Origin: Zobellia nedashkovskayae
GTDB taxonomy: Bacteria; Bacteroidota; Bacteroidia; Flavobacteriales; Flavobacteriaceae
Reading direction: 5' to 3'
DNA length: 64,000 nt
Assembly (NCBI RefSeq): GCF_015330125.1
Contig: NZ_JADDXR010000002.1
Span: forward strand, 3,174,685 to 3,238,684
Of the stretch, positions 38,765 through 47,770 are shown in pieces. The position numbers and the translations under genes are program-made. Every line of letters starts with the position of its first letter. The stretch's first letter is position 1. Below the pieces are notes generated by a model. It saw nothing but the letters and a program-made list of their open reading frames with translations, searched no databases and had not been told where the DNA came from.

Positions 38765-38804
38765 TGTAAAGCTCTATATAAAATTGTTTTTTTGTGTTAG
38801 TTTT

Positions 38805-38842
38805 AAGTGCATCAATCGTTCATAGTTGGTGCACTTTTTTTA
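38805..38842 (+). terminator. Terminator after the plus-strand GH29
   Basis: AAGTGCATCAA (38805-38815) pairs with TTGGTGCACTT (38826-38836) apart from one weak pair, followed by a T run. It lies 41 bases after the GH29 stop codon. Confidence 0.7.
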
Positions 38843-38901
38843 TGTTCATGCCTAAGATTAGGGTATGTTTGGGGACTTTTTTCCTTGAATTTTAAGCAAA
38901 G

Positions 38902-38940
38902 AAACAGCCCTGTTCATATGAATATGAACAGGGCTGTTTT
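38902..38940. terminator. Bidirectional terminator with a perfect 17-bp stem
   Basis: The arms 38902-38918 and 38923-38939 are perfectly complementary (GC-rich core CAGCCCTG/CAGGGCTG) around a TGAA loop, with TTTT on the plus side and a pyrimidine-rich flank on the minus side. It lies between convergent genes and can end transcripts from both. Confidence 0.75.
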
Positions 38941-38965
38941 AGTAGGTGTACTCAGTAAAGGTATT

Positions 38966-40483
38966 TTATTTCTTTGCTCTGTAGTTTTTGAGTACGCTGC
39001 TAATATCTAGAGTGTCTTCCATATCTTTTTGGAGTATCATCAACTCTGCGAACATAGTATCTACTTTTTCCTTGTATTCTGGGTTTGCAGCTAAATCATT
39101 CATTTCTTTTGGATCTGCTTTCAGATCATAAAGTAAAACTACATCCATTTTTGGATATAGAATCAACTTATAACCATCTTTACGAATCATACGTTGTAAG
39201 TCTATATAACCGTTGTAGATAGCATCATAGTGGCTTTCTTTCCTATCACCGTTTACAAGGTCCAAGACGCTATTAAAGAATACATATTCAGGTTTCTTAA
39301 CACCGGCTAATTCTAAACTTGTGGCCATGGCATCCTGCAAATAGATATCCGTATCAATTTTTTTGTATTTAGGGATTTTTGGTCCTACAATCATGAAAGG
39401 AGCCCGTATACTATGGTCAAATTGACTTTGTTTCCCAATTAGGCCATGTTTCCCAACCGCTAAACCGTGATCAGCCGTGAAGATGATATAGGTATTATCC
39501 ATCTTGCCTGTTTTTTCCAATCCCTCTATAATTTTTCCAATCTGGAAATCTAAGTGAGTTATAAGAGCATAGTACTCTTTGGTATGTACTTTAACGGCAA
39601 ATTCTGTTCTAGGAAAGGGCGCCAGTGCCTCATCTCTAAGACTAGGTCCGTTGCCCATGCCATCTTTGTAAGGGTAGAGAGGAAGGAAGCTTTCAGGAAT
39701 GGTTATATCATCTAAAGAATACATATCTACAAACTCTTTTGGCGCCTGTCTTGGATCATGTGGAGCATTAAAAGCCAGGTACATAAAGAAAGGATTTTTA
39801 CTTGTTTTGGTTTGGTCTATAAACCCAAGGGCATCGTCTCTTAAAACTTCGCTCCAGTGTTTGCCACCTTGCCAGAATCCACCGTGCTTCATATTGGTTG
39901 GCGTCCACGTAGTGTCATTTTCGTTCTGCGGCCTGTTGTAGCCAATAGGCATAATATCAGCAGGTTTAAGTCCGTTTTCTTTCAATGTTGAGAATTTAGA
40001 GCCAGTTAGCTCTTTTGCCCATGCATCACCAGGCATTCCAGGTCGCGTATGAATCACGTTTTGAAAAACATTTTGGGCCTTGGCATCAACATGCCATTTT
40101 CCGGTCATATAAGTGTCGTATCCGGCACCTTCCATGAGTTTACCCCAAGTTTTGTCAAACTCTTTACCATTACTCCAGTTTTCACGAAACTCATTTACCT
40201 CCCATAATTTTCTACCAGAAATAATCATGGCACGGGAAGCAGCACAAATGGCACCGTTCCATCCTCCCATGTTAAAGGCATGTGTAAAAGTGGTTCCGTT
40301 ATGCACTAGTTTGTCTAAGTTTGGGGTTTTAATTTCTTTGTTTCCCAGGGCATTTATGGCCGAGTAGGTCATATCATCGGCAAAAATGAAAACTACATTG
40401 GGTTTAGAAAGCGGTATTTCTTTCTTTTCGGCCTTGCAAGAGAATAGCAATACCGTAATAAGGGCAAGCGTTAAATTTTTCAA
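38966..40483 (-). CDS. Sulfatase, S1 family, lipoprotein
   Basis: The 505-residue protein begins with a lipoprotein signal (lipobox LFSC). Sulfatase motifs are the metal site FIFADDMTY, the formylglycine motif CAASRAMIISGR (Cys80, with Ala in place of Pro), TGKWH, and the second metal site TADHGLAVGKHGLIGK. The C-terminal VLLYDLKADPKEMNDLA element is complete. It resembles the iduronate/choline sulfatase-like part of S1 and the sulfatase at 29993-31561. It should desulfate galactan oligomers in the periplasm, tethered to a membrane. Upstream lies the decayed AraC-type gene, so it may have its own promoter. Confidence 0.95.
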   Translation of the reverse strand: MKNLTLALITVLLFSCKAEKKEIPLSKPNVVFIFADDMTYSAINALGNKEIKTPNLDKLVHNGTTFTHAFNMGGWNGAICAASRAMIISGRKLWEVNEFRENWSNGKEFDKTWGKLMEGAGYDTYMTGKWHVDAKAQNVFQNVIHTRPGMPGDAWAKELTGSKFSTLKENGLKPADIMPIGYNRPQNENDTTWTPTNMKHGGFWQGGKHWSEVLRDDALGFIDQTKTSKNPFFMYLAFNAPHDPRQAPKEFVDMYSLDDITIPESFLPLYPYKDGMGNGPSLRDEALAPFPRTEFAVKVHTKEYYALITHLDFQIGKIIEGLEKTGKMDNTYIIFTADHGLAVGKHGLIGKQSQFDHSIRAPFMIVGPKIPKYKKIDTDIYLQDAMATSLELAGVKKPEYVFFNSVLDLVNGDRKESHYDAIYNGYIDLQRMIRKDGYKLILYPKMDVVLLYDLKADPKEMNDLAANPEYKEKVDTMFAELMILQKDMEDTLDISSVLKNYRAKK

Positions 40484-40640
40484 AGGATTAATTTTTGGAG
40501 TTAAATTGTTTGTGGTAATAATGACATTGTAAATATACTAAATCATGACTTAAAGTGTATTTTAGATACTTATTAACTTCGTGGGCATAAAAAAATAGTG
40601 TATTAACAAGATAGTGTTCATTGAACCTTTCAACATTTTT

Positions 40641-40790
40641 TTAGGAGTCAGCAGATTCTTTCTTCTTGCTAATTTGTTTTACGTATTTGCTAGGTACTAT
40701 CTCAAACTGTTTATTAAAGCATTTACAGAAGTACGGAGCCGCGATAAAACCTGTTTTGTTTATGATATGTTTTACGGAATAATTACTTTT
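40641..40790 (-). pseudogene. Remnant of an AraC-type regulator (C-terminal helix-turn-helix)
   Basis: On the minus strand an open stretch of about 47 codons ending with TAA at 40643-40641 encodes NYSVKHIINKTGFIAAPYF, CKCFNKQFEIVPSKYVKQ and a Lys-rich tail. This matches the second half of the AraC DNA-binding domain (V-x-x-I-A-x-x-x-G-F, then F-x-x-F-G-x-x-P-x-x-Y). An in-frame stop lies directly upstream and no start or sensor domain is visible, so the gene is a truncated relic. The rest of 40484-40955 shows no recognisable gene. Confidence 0.6.
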
Positions 40791-40955
40791 TTTAAAGGAC
40801 CTTATGCCTTAACGTTCATAAGAGTGCATAAAATAACATTTTTGCTATTTACTTCACCCCGATCTTTACTTCTTACACCTATGTCCTTTTGGTTATGCAA
40901 CTGCCCCAAAACAATAACACAAATCAATAAAATGTACTATCCCTTGCATATAGTA

Positions 40956-42647
40956 TTACTTAGGTTCTATAATAAGGCCTCTTTCTCCTTCACTGTCCGA
41001 AGTATACCTAAGAACCTTTGGAAATTCATTACCTCTAGCATTGGTAATTTCTGTTTTCCAAACTTTTCTCAACTCTTCTAATTTATTCTTGTTAGAGGCA
41101 TCAGAGGCTAAATTGGTCGTTTCTTTGGGGTCATTTTTAAGGTTGAAAAGCTCTTCATAGACAGCTGGTTCGCCATTTAGTGGTCCGTCTGCATAATCTC
41201 TGTAAACAGCTATATCTGGGTCGTGAACTTTGTACAACATTGCGCTGGTATTAATACCCATTTCTTTAGCAGTAGCTATTTTTTTCAATGCCGAGAAATT
41301 CTCGTTTTTATAATAGCGAATGTATTTCCATTCATGGTCTTGGACAGCCTCACATCTAGGGTTTCCAAATTGCGTAGACCATAAATTTTCAGTGTAAAGG
41401 TAGGGGCGCACAGCTTCTTGTTCACCAGCTAAAAGTCCGGTTAAGTTTTTACCTTGGTAACTGTCAGGAATAGTTACGCCTGCCATGGTCATCATAGTTG
41501 GGGCTATATCTATACTCTGTACCAAAGCATCGGAAGTTTTTCCTCTCTTTGATTTCTTGGTGTTTGGGTCAAAGATTATCATAGGTACATGCGTAGTTTC
41601 TTCGTAGCACAACGCTTTTCCGCCAAGACCGAATTGCCCCATAAAAAGACCGTGGTCAGAAGTAAAAGCAATAACGGTATTCTTATCTAATTTTTGGTCC
41701 TTCAAAGTTTGTCTAAGCTCTCCTAGAAGACGGTCAATACCTGTCATAGCTTCCATTTGGCGTATATAACGCTCTCTAAAACCTTCTGGCGTATCTACAT
41801 AATCATAACCCACCTGGCGGTCTTCCGCGTGATGTATTTCTGCAGGTAATTTTGGTGTTTTTATATCTTTTCTAGCGACATAATTTTCTGGTAACGGAAT
41901 ATTCTGGTCGCGATAAAGCGTTTTGTAAATCTCATCGTCAGAATCACGCATTTGCATAGAACCTGTCCCTGCTCCGTGAGGAAGGTTAAAACACACGGAA
42001 AGCATAAAAGGCTTATCCGTAGGTCTGTTGTCTATGAATTTTATGGCCCCGCCTAATTTCTGCTCATTGGATAAAAAGTCTTGAATTCCTTCACCAACCA
42101 CTTCTACTTGGGTGTCGTTTTTAGCATCTTTAAAAATACTGTGACGGTCTTTTGGATAGAAGCCCAGATGACCATGGCCTGCGTACCAGTAATCAAAACT
42201 TTTTTCCATGAGTCCGCTATCATAACCACCCTCTCCAACAGGAACATGGTTTTTCCCCACCCAACCGGTGTAATACCCATTTTCACGCATAACCATAGGA
42301 TAGGTGTTCTTCCAACCTTCTTTGGACATACTGGTGCCGGAATTAAAGTTTATACCGTGTTTTCTCTCAAACTGACTCGTTAGAATACTGGCTCTACTTG
42401 GTGTGCAAATAGCAGTAGTTATATGGGCATTGGTGAACAAAACCCCATCACTAGCCAATTTATCTAGGTTTGGCGTTTTTACAATGGTATTACCCGTACA
42501 GCCCATGAGGCCGTACTGCTGGTCATCCGTTAATATAAAGATGAAATTTGGCTGCTCTTGTGCCCAACCAGATACGGTTGTTGCGGCGTAAATGCAGAGC
42601 ATAATGACCAAATTTTTTAGCAATTTTAATTGAAAGTCCTGTTTCAT
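40956..42647 (-). CDS. Sulfatase, S1 family
   Basis: The 563-residue protein has a signal peptide ending at GWAQ. Motifs are the metal site FILTDDQQYG, the formylglycine motif CTPSRASILTSQ (Cys81), VGKNH where many sulfatases have GKWH, and TSDHGLFMGQFGLGGK for the second metal site. The Asn in place of Trp after GK is a difference from the other sulfatases here. The C-terminal ELFNLKNDPKETTNLA element is intact. It would remove sulfate esters from galactan oligomers; which position cannot be read from the sequence. It follows the sulfatase gene at 42677 by 29 bases. Confidence 0.95.
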   Translation of the reverse strand: MKQDFQLKLLKNLVIMLCIYAATTVSGWAQEQPNFIFILTDDQQYGLMGCTGNTIVKTPNLDKLASDGVLFTNAHITTAICTPSRASILTSQFERKHGINFNSGTSMSKEGWKNTYPMVMRENGYYTGWVGKNHVPVGEGGYDSGLMEKSFDYWYAGHGHLGFYPKDRHSIFKDAKNDTQVEVVGEGIQDFLSNEQKLGGAIKFIDNRPTDKPFMLSVCFNLPHGAGTGSMQMRDSDDEIYKTLYRDQNIPLPENYVARKDIKTPKLPAEIHHAEDRQVGYDYVDTPEGFRERYIRQMEAMTGIDRLLGELRQTLKDQKLDKNTVIAFTSDHGLFMGQFGLGGKALCYEETTHVPMIIFDPNTKKSKRGKTSDALVQSIDIAPTMMTMAGVTIPDSYQGKNLTGLLAGEQEAVRPYLYTENLWSTQFGNPRCEAVQDHEWKYIRYYKNENFSALKKIATAKEMGINTSAMLYKVHDPDIAVYRDYADGPLNGEPAVYEELFNLKNDPKETTNLASDASNKNKLEELRKVWKTEITNARGNEFPKVLRYTSDSEGERGLIIEPK

Positions 42648-42676
42648 TTTATACTTCCTAAATTATGATTTTCTTC

Positions 42677-44071
42677 TTATTTTAATGTTGGACCTTGGGC
42701 TTTTTTGCGCATGCCCTGTAAAGCTTTTTCTTCTTTAAGAACATTTTCACGGTGCGGGTCTAACCAACCAGGAACTAGGTTTTTAGCATCCCAAGCCGTG
42801 TATGCTTTTTCTAGTTCAGCAATTTTTTCAGGATGCTTATCTGCTATATCCGTTCGTTCCCAAGGGTCGCTTTTTAAATTGAAAAGCAACGTTTTGTTCT
42901 TGTATGAACTCTTATAAAGTTTGTAATTACCTATTCTAACGGCATATTCAAATCCGCCAACGGAACGCCAGAACAATTTTTCATGGGGAGTGTCGGTTTT
43001 TCCATCTAAAATATAGGGTAGGAGAGTGGTGCCGTCTAATTGTGTTTCTTTTGTAACATCACCGCCAGCGGCTTCTAGAAAAGTAGGGAAAAGGTCCAAT
43101 GAGCTAATAGGTTTCTCATAATGTTGACCCGCTTTCAATTTCTCTGGCCAAGTAATGAAAAAAGGAACTTTTATTCCACCTTCAAACAACATGCCTTTGT
43201 GGCCTCTGTACGGTCGGTTGTCAGCATGTTCCGTACGTCCTCCGTTATCACTTAAAAATACTAAAATTGTGTTTTCTTTCATACCATTTGCAACTAGTGT
43301 AGAGTCTATTCTCCCAACGTTTGCATCAACAGCATTTACCATGGCGGCATAGATACTACGTCCACCATATTCAATATGTTTTGTGTTTTCTAAATATTGT
43401 TGGGTAGCGTGATCAGGAGCATGTGGCGCGTTATAAGCCAAATACATAAAAAATGGTTTATCATCTTTCTTGGTAATAAAATCGATGGCCTCATCTGTGA
43501 AATCATCCGTTAGGTAACGCAATTCATTTTGAGGAACCGGTTTACCATTTCTAACAATAGTTTTAATAGGGCCATCAGGTACGCCCCAATAGTTCATTCC
43601 ACCACCGGCAAAACCGAACCAATGGTCAAAACCTTGTTGAGTAGGGTGAAGGCTAGAATGATCGCCCAAGTGCCATTTTCCAATAGCGCTCGTGCGATAT
43701 CCCCGTTCTTTTAGGGCTTCAGGAATCATTTTTTCGGAAAGTGGCGTGCCCACCGTGTCATCGTTTTCGGCTTGGTATGGCATGTTACAATCGTGACCAA
43801 AACGAGCCTGATAGCGACCGGTTAAAAGTCCAGCGCGTGAAGGACTACAGTACGGATGGGAAACATATCCGTTATCAAAAATCACACCTTGGGAGGCTAA
43901 TTTGTCCAAATTTGGGGTGGGAATATCCGTTGCTCCATTAAAGCCAACATCTGCCCAACCTTGATCATCCGTTAGGACAACGATAATATTTGGCTTTTTT
44001 TCTTGTGCTACAATGGGTAGGGCTGTTAGGAAACCTAAAGCAAAAGTGAATAAAAGTTTAGTGTTCTTCAT
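42677..44071 (-). CDS. Sulfatase, S1 family (arylsulfatase A-like)
   Basis: The start at 44071 is preferred: it opens a signal peptide (ending PIVAQ) and leaves 14 bases to the GH29 stop. The longer frame from 44182 would run 97 bases into that gene with a Cys-rich unlikely N-terminus. The 464-residue protein has VVLTDDQGWADVGFNG, the formylglycine motif CSPSRAGLLTGRY (Cys75), IGKWHLG, and LSDNGGRTEHADNRPYRGHKG (split by the second metal site). These features are those of arylsulfatase A-type S1 enzymes, a different branch from the other sulfatases of the locus. It probably removes a different sulfate group. Confidence 0.95.
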   Translation of the reverse strand: MKNTKLLFTFALGFLTALPIVAQEKKPNIIVVLTDDQGWADVGFNGATDIPTPNLDKLASQGVIFDNGYVSHPYCSPSRAGLLTGRYQARFGHDCNMPYQAENDDTVGTPLSEKMIPEALKERGYRTSAIGKWHLGDHSSLHPTQQGFDHWFGFAGGGMNYWGVPDGPIKTIVRNGKPVPQNELRYLTDDFTDEAIDFITKKDDKPFFMYLAYNAPHAPDHATQQYLENTKHIEYGGRSIYAAMVNAVDANVGRIDSTLVANGMKENTILVFLSDNGGRTEHADNRPYRGHKGMLFEGGIKVPFFITWPEKLKAGQHYEKPISSLDLFPTFLEAAGGDVTKETQLDGTTLLPYILDGKTDTPHEKLFWRSVGGFEYAVRIGNYKLYKSSYKNKTLLFNLKSDPWERTDIADKHPEKIAELEKAYTAWDAKNLVPGWLDPHRENVLKEEKALQGMRKKAQGPTLK

Positions 44072-44085
44072 TATATATGTTCTAA

Positions 44086-45597
44086 TTATTTTAAAGTGAT
44101 TTTGTAAACAAAAGCAGCTTCCGCTTCGGCAGGTATTTTTCTTGGAGAAGTAACCAAAAGGCCTTCTGCTGTTTTTTTCCATTCTATTTTTTGTTTGCTA
44201 CCCAATACAGAAACCGATTTGATGTCCATATCCTTGGCTTTGTTAGCAAAAACTGTCAGCACCGTTTCTGTATTCTCACCCGGCCAACCTAATTGAATGG
44301 CGTAGACTGTTTTGTCCTTTATGGTGTAGCGAATATCAGCTGAATTCAAGTCATATAAACCAGCTTTTATGGCTCCATAATCATTCCACTCGTCTTCTGG
44401 ATTTCGTTTCAATTCGGTTGGTCCTTGACCATACGCAACAAATGGACGTGTTTTGTAAATACTCTCGCCGTACAATTGTAACCAAGCTCCAATGCCTTCC
44501 ATTGCTTTGGCCTGTTCTTCTGGAATAATACCTTCTGCCATTGGGGCAGCGGCTAAAATCATAACTCCGTTTTTACTGACTACCTCGGCCAAAATACGAA
44601 TGGCTTTTTTAGGGTCTAAAGCAGTACGTTTGTCTTTATTATAGCCCCATGAGCTACCCAGTTGAAAATCCGTTACCCAAACTTCTGGGGCGATATCTAT
44701 AACCGTAGCTCTTTCTAAATTTACAACAGCTAAATCCGTTGGAAAAAATGACCCTTTGGTGTTAATCACCACCTCTTTATTCTGCTCTTTTGCTTTGTTG
44801 AAATAGTTGGCCAGAAATTGTTTGCGGTAATCCTCTTGAATATACCCTTGGGCAAAATACATCCAAATATAATCCGGAGAATAAGCATCTATTACTTCAT
44901 TCAATTTCCCTAGCCAGATATCACATTCTTCTTTATAGGTGGTATTTCCGTAAAGAATGCGGTACTCATCTTCTTGAGGAACTTCTGGGTTAGCATAAGT
45001 TACGGCATGCATGCTTACGGGGCGAAGAAAACTATTCTCTTTTTTGGGATAAAAATGCATGTGAAAACCATGGTGAAAAGTGGTCATGAATTTTAAATTG
45101 CGCTTTTTTACTTCGTCACCAATTTGTTTTACTACATCGATTTTAGGGCCTTTATCAAAGGAGTTCCAAGGATTGACTTCACTTTCCCAAAGCGAAAATC
45201 CGTCATGATGCTCTGCAATGGTTCCTATGAATTTTGCACCCATATTTTCGAACATATCCACCCAACGCTTAGCAGAGAATTTTTCGGCTTTCCATTGGGG
45301 AATAAAATCATGATAATTTACATCTCTTCCGTAGGTTTTGGTATGGTAGTCATAGACATCTTTGCCCCACGTCTTTACCCGGTCACTCTCGTACATAAAA
45401 CGCCCGTACCATTCATTTCCGTTGGCAGGAACGTTATAGACGCCCCAATGAAAATAGACACCTAACTTGGCATCTGCAAACCATTCAGGAGAAGCTTTAT
45501 GCTGGTTAAGGTTTTCCCATTCTGGTTCAAACTTTTCTTGAGCGTAACATGTAGCAGTAAGTACCAATATTAAAAGAAGGGCAATCTTGTTTTTCAT
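44086..45597 (-). CDS. GH29 homologue without the nucleophile Asp
   Basis: The 503-residue exported protein (signal ending CYAQ) aligns along its whole length with GH29: KLGVYFHWGVYNVPANGNEWY, AEHHDGFSLWES (128-139), and NGVMILAAAPMAEG late in the barrel. In the strand that carries the nucleophile it reads PDYIWMYFAQG, and Tyr247 stands where the other GH29 proteins of this window have Asp ([14 protein letters not shown]). It may be inactive and bind sugar, or use another mechanism. The gene is intact, with close neighbours on both sides, so it is likely kept by selection. It follows the DUF1080 gene by 21 bases. Confidence 0.88.
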   Translation of the reverse strand: MKNKIALLLILVLTATCYAQEKFEPEWENLNQHKASPEWFADAKLGVYFHWGVYNVPANGNEWYGRFMYESDRVKTWGKDVYDYHTKTYGRDVNYHDFIPQWKAEKFSAKRWVDMFENMGAKFIGTIAEHHDGFSLWESEVNPWNSFDKGPKIDVVKQIGDEVKKRNLKFMTTFHHGFHMHFYPKKENSFLRPVSMHAVTYANPEVPQEDEYRILYGNTTYKEECDIWLGKLNEVIDAYSPDYIWMYFAQGYIQEDYRKQFLANYFNKAKEQNKEVVINTKGSFFPTDLAVVNLERATVIDIAPEVWVTDFQLGSSWGYNKDKRTALDPKKAIRILAEVVSKNGVMILAAAPMAEGIIPEEQAKAMEGIGAWLQLYGESIYKTRPFVAYGQGPTELKRNPEDEWNDYGAIKAGLYDLNSADIRYTIKDKTVYAIQLGWPGENTETVLTVFANKAKDMDIKSVSVLGSKQKIEWKKTAEGLLVTSPRKIPAEAEAAFVYKITLK

Positions 45598-45618
45598 TTA
45601 AATAAAGTATGCTTGTTC

Positions 45619-46368
45619 TTATTTTAATTCTTGAATTCTGATATTTCTATAGATAATTTCAGAGCCTTCTGCTTGTAGTGCAATATTTCCTTTTTCTAAT
45701 GGAGTACCATCTGCATTTAAGAAGTCTTTCAGTTCGTTTACCAGTTGGCCGTTTTCAAAGAACTTGGCACTTTTTGAACCTTTTACTTCTACGCGTACTT
45801 TGTTCCAGCCATCAACTTCATGATTACCATATTTATCACCTTCTAGATAGTCTATTTTTCCACTAGAATCTAATAATAGAGTAGAGCCATCCTTTTGAAA
45901 CCACGTTACTTTTGGGCCTTTTATGACCCATAGATCACCCGTGTCACCTTCCTGAATTTGACATTCTAGGCAAGTGGGCCAGACAACTTTTTCTCCTTTA
46001 ATATGAAAAACGATACCAGCATCCCGTTTGGCTTCTAGGCGAGGAGCAAATTTACGTTCTCCCCACTTATATTCAAGTTCTAAATTAAAGTGACTGTATT
46101 CTTTATTAGTGGTAACCATGCCAAAAGGAGCTTCGTCTCCTTTCCAAGCATAGAGAACTTCTATTTTATTCTTTTTGATGTTGAATAATTGCTGATTATC
46201 GGGCAGTTCGTTTGGAGTGATGGTGTAAGCGGTACCGAGTTCATCTTTGGGAAAAGGATTTTCCCAATTTATAGATGATTTTTTAGGCGCAGATTTTTGA
46301 GATGAAAATAAAAAAAAGGCACACAAATAAAGTAATAATGTTACAATGGTAGTAATTTTGTTTGTCAT
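45619..46368 (-). CDS. DUF1080 (3-keto-disaccharide hydrolase domain) protein
   Basis: The 249-residue protein has an N-terminal export signal and one DUF1080/PF06439 concanavalin-like domain. Typical elements are FNLELEYKWGERKF, RDAGIVFHI, the ECQIQEGDTGDLW motif, a GWNKVRVEVKG strand, and the ending GNIALQAEGSEIIYRNIRI. Some family members cleave 3-keto-glycosides formed by sugar oxidoreductases; others may only bind glycans. With FAD oxidoreductases and a cytochrome dehydrogenase in the same locus, keto-sugar hydrolysis is a reasonable inference here. It is the first gene of block E. The 161 bases before it show nothing I recognise. Confidence 0.85.
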   Translation of the reverse strand: MTNKITTIVTLLLYLCAFFLFSSQKSAPKKSSINWENPFPKDELGTAYTITPNELPDNQQLFNIKKNKIEVLYAWKGDEAPFGMVTTNKEYSHFNLELEYKWGERKFAPRLEAKRDAGIVFHIKGEKVVWPTCLECQIQEGDTGDLWVIKGPKVTWFQKDGSTLLLDSSGKIDYLEGDKYGNHEVDGWNKVRVEVKGSKSAKFFENGQLVNELKDFLNADGTPLEKGNIALQAEGSEIIYRNIRIQELK

Positions 46369-46529
46369 CTGTTCTGGTGTTCTAAAGAGGCTGTAAATTC
46401 TAAATTTATAGCTTTAACTAGGACAACAGACATTTTTTATACTACCACAAATGTTTTTTACGAGTCAATTTTGACTAACAAACGAGGTATAATTGCCAAA
46501 TTGGGGGAATTATCAAAAAAAAGAGGTTT

Positions 46530-47132
46530 TTAATCGTAGATGCGAATGACCTCGCCATTGCCTTTTCCGTTCACACTGCGAACGTATCCATTAACTACTT
46601 TTTTCATGGGAATAGGGTTGTGCCCAGGAAAATAATCTTTATACTTTTCGTAAGCATCTTCTACCATACCAGAAGATACCACATTAACCCTGATACCATT
46701 TTCTGTCTCTAAAGCTACAGCTTGTACAAAACTATGAACACCACCATTTACCATGGCAGCACTAGTAGTTTTTACAACAGGGTCGTCTGCTAGAATACCA
46801 GTAGAAAGTGTAATAGAGCCTTTAGGATTTAGAGCATCCTTGCCCAAACGAACAAGGTTTACCTGCCCCATTAATTTACTATTTAGCCCAATATGAAAAT
46901 CGTCTTCCGTAAGATCGTTGAAATTTGCCCATTTGGCTTCACCGGCTATACAGATAATAGCGTCTAATTGGCCAGTTTTTTCAAACATTTTAGAAATAGA
47001 GGAACTATCTTCTATGTCTACTAAGAAATCACCATTGGTTCTGCCGGCAATTAGCACCTCATTATGTTCGGAAAAATGAGCGCTTACTTTTCTTCCGATA
47101 GTTCCGTGCCCTCCAATAATCAGGATTTTCAT
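46530..47132 (-). CDS. Short-chain dehydrogenase-like protein lacking the Tyr-x3-Lys pair
   Basis: The 200-residue protein is a short Rossmann-fold SDR: GGHGTIGRKV at residues 7-16 binds the nucleotide, and LSTGIL marks the Ser strand. At the place of the catalytic Tyr-x-x-x-Lys the sequence is AAMVNGGVHSF, so the pair is missing. This pattern is known for a small classical-SDR subgroup (Lin1944-like) whose role is not defined. It may bind NAD(P) without classical catalysis. It is 12 bases downstream of a small membrane protein gene and probably co-transcribed under ArsR control. It is not obviously tied to the PUL. Confidence 0.85.
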   Translation of the reverse strand: MKILIIGGHGTIGRKVSAHFSEHNEVLIAGRTNGDFLVDIEDSSSISKMFEKTGQLDAIICIAGEAKWANFNDLTEDDFHIGLNSKLMGQVNLVRLGKDALNPKGSITLSTGILADDPVVKTTSAAMVNGGVHSFVQAVALETENGIRVNVVSSGMVEDAYEKYKDYFPGHNPIPMKKVVNGYVRSVNGKGNGEVIRIYD

Positions 47133-47144
47133 GTTTTTCTAGTT

Positions 47145-47414
47145 TTAGGTCAAACGTTTTCGCTTGTTCTGTTTAGGGTTCTTTTTACGCGTTTTATATA
47201 TGGTAAGCGTAGCAATAATACTCCATAACATATTAGATACAAATGGGGGAATGGCACTATAATAATAACAATTTGCCGCAATTAATAATCCACCAATTAA
47301 ATTTAAGTACTTACTATAGCCTAAATACTTTCTATTTTCCATCATTGTAATGGCGTAGGCTAGGATAATGAGCCCCGAGCCCATCCATCCAAAAACATCA
47401 ATAAGGAGTTTCAT
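47145..47414 (-). CDS. Small three-helix membrane protein (CBU_0592-like)
   Basis: The 89-residue protein has three hydrophobic segments (about 5-24, 35-54 and 56-73) and a strongly basic tail (KTRKKNPKQNKRKR). The pattern W-M-G-S-G-L-I-I-L-A-Y and YLNLIGGLLIA resembles the conserved CBU_0592 family of small membrane proteins of unknown function. An operator-like site lies 12 bases before its start, and the SDR gene follows closely. No function is proposed. Confidence 0.75.
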   Translation of the reverse strand: MKLLIDVFGWMGSGLIILAYAITMMENRKYLGYSKYLNLIGGLLIAANCYYYSAIPPFVSNMLWSIIATLTIYKTRKKNPKQNKRKRLT

Positions 47415-47425
47415 CTTAAATAGTA

Positions 47426-47445
47426 ATATCTATATATATCGATTT
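47426..47445 (-). promoter_or_regulatory. Second ArsR operator-like site
   Basis: ATATCT-N6-ATCGATTT on the plus strand, 12 bases before the membrane protein start at 47414. It aligns without gaps over 20 bases with the site at 47771-47790 before the ArsR gene. Confidence 0.5.
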
Positions 47446-47459
47446 GTTAGTTAATAATT

Positions 47460-47762
47460 TTATAATAAATATTTAGCAAAATCAGTAATTAAAGCCTCAT
47501 TTCTTTTATAATAAGACCATTTTCCGTGTCTAGTCATAACCAATAATCCACACTTTTCCATACTGGTCAAGTAATTTGAAATTGTAGATTGCGACAATCT
47601 AGACTTCTCGTGTATGTATGTAGCACAGACTCCGTCATTAAAATGATCTATGCTGATATGTGGCGGAAAATTCTTTTCAGGTTCCCTGAGCCATTCCATT
47701 ATCTGCATTCGAGTCTGATTAGATAAACATTTGCTAATTTCAACTGCTTCTTTTACATCCAT
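47460..47762 (-). CDS. ArsR-family winged-helix transcriptional regulator
   Basis: The 100-residue protein is a single winged-helix domain: SKCLSNQTRMQIMEWL (helix before the turn), then SRLSQSTISNYLTSMEKCGL as the recognition helix, and the wing TRHGKWSYYKRN. The metal-binding ELCVCDL motif of classic ArsR is absent; a single Cys in the DGVCATYIHEKS segment is not enough to claim metal sensing. It is likely a homodimeric repressor. An inverted repeat 8 bases before its start suggests autoregulation, and a matching site precedes the next gene. Confidence 0.88.
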   Translation of the reverse strand: MDVKEAVEISKCLSNQTRMQIMEWLREPEKNFPPHISIDHFNDGVCATYIHEKSRLSQSTISNYLTSMEKCGLLVMTRHGKWSYYKRNEALITDFAKYLL

Positions 47763-47770
47763 AGATACAA

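Noticed and set aside
40614..41081. 155-codon plus-strand frame between sulfatase genes
   Set aside because: It runs over the AraC remnant and into the sulfatase on the opposite strand; no recognisable protein features.
44072..44182. Longer N-terminus of the arylsulfatase A-like gene
   Set aside because: The added segment overlaps the GH29 gene and precedes a full signal peptide, so the internal ATG is better.
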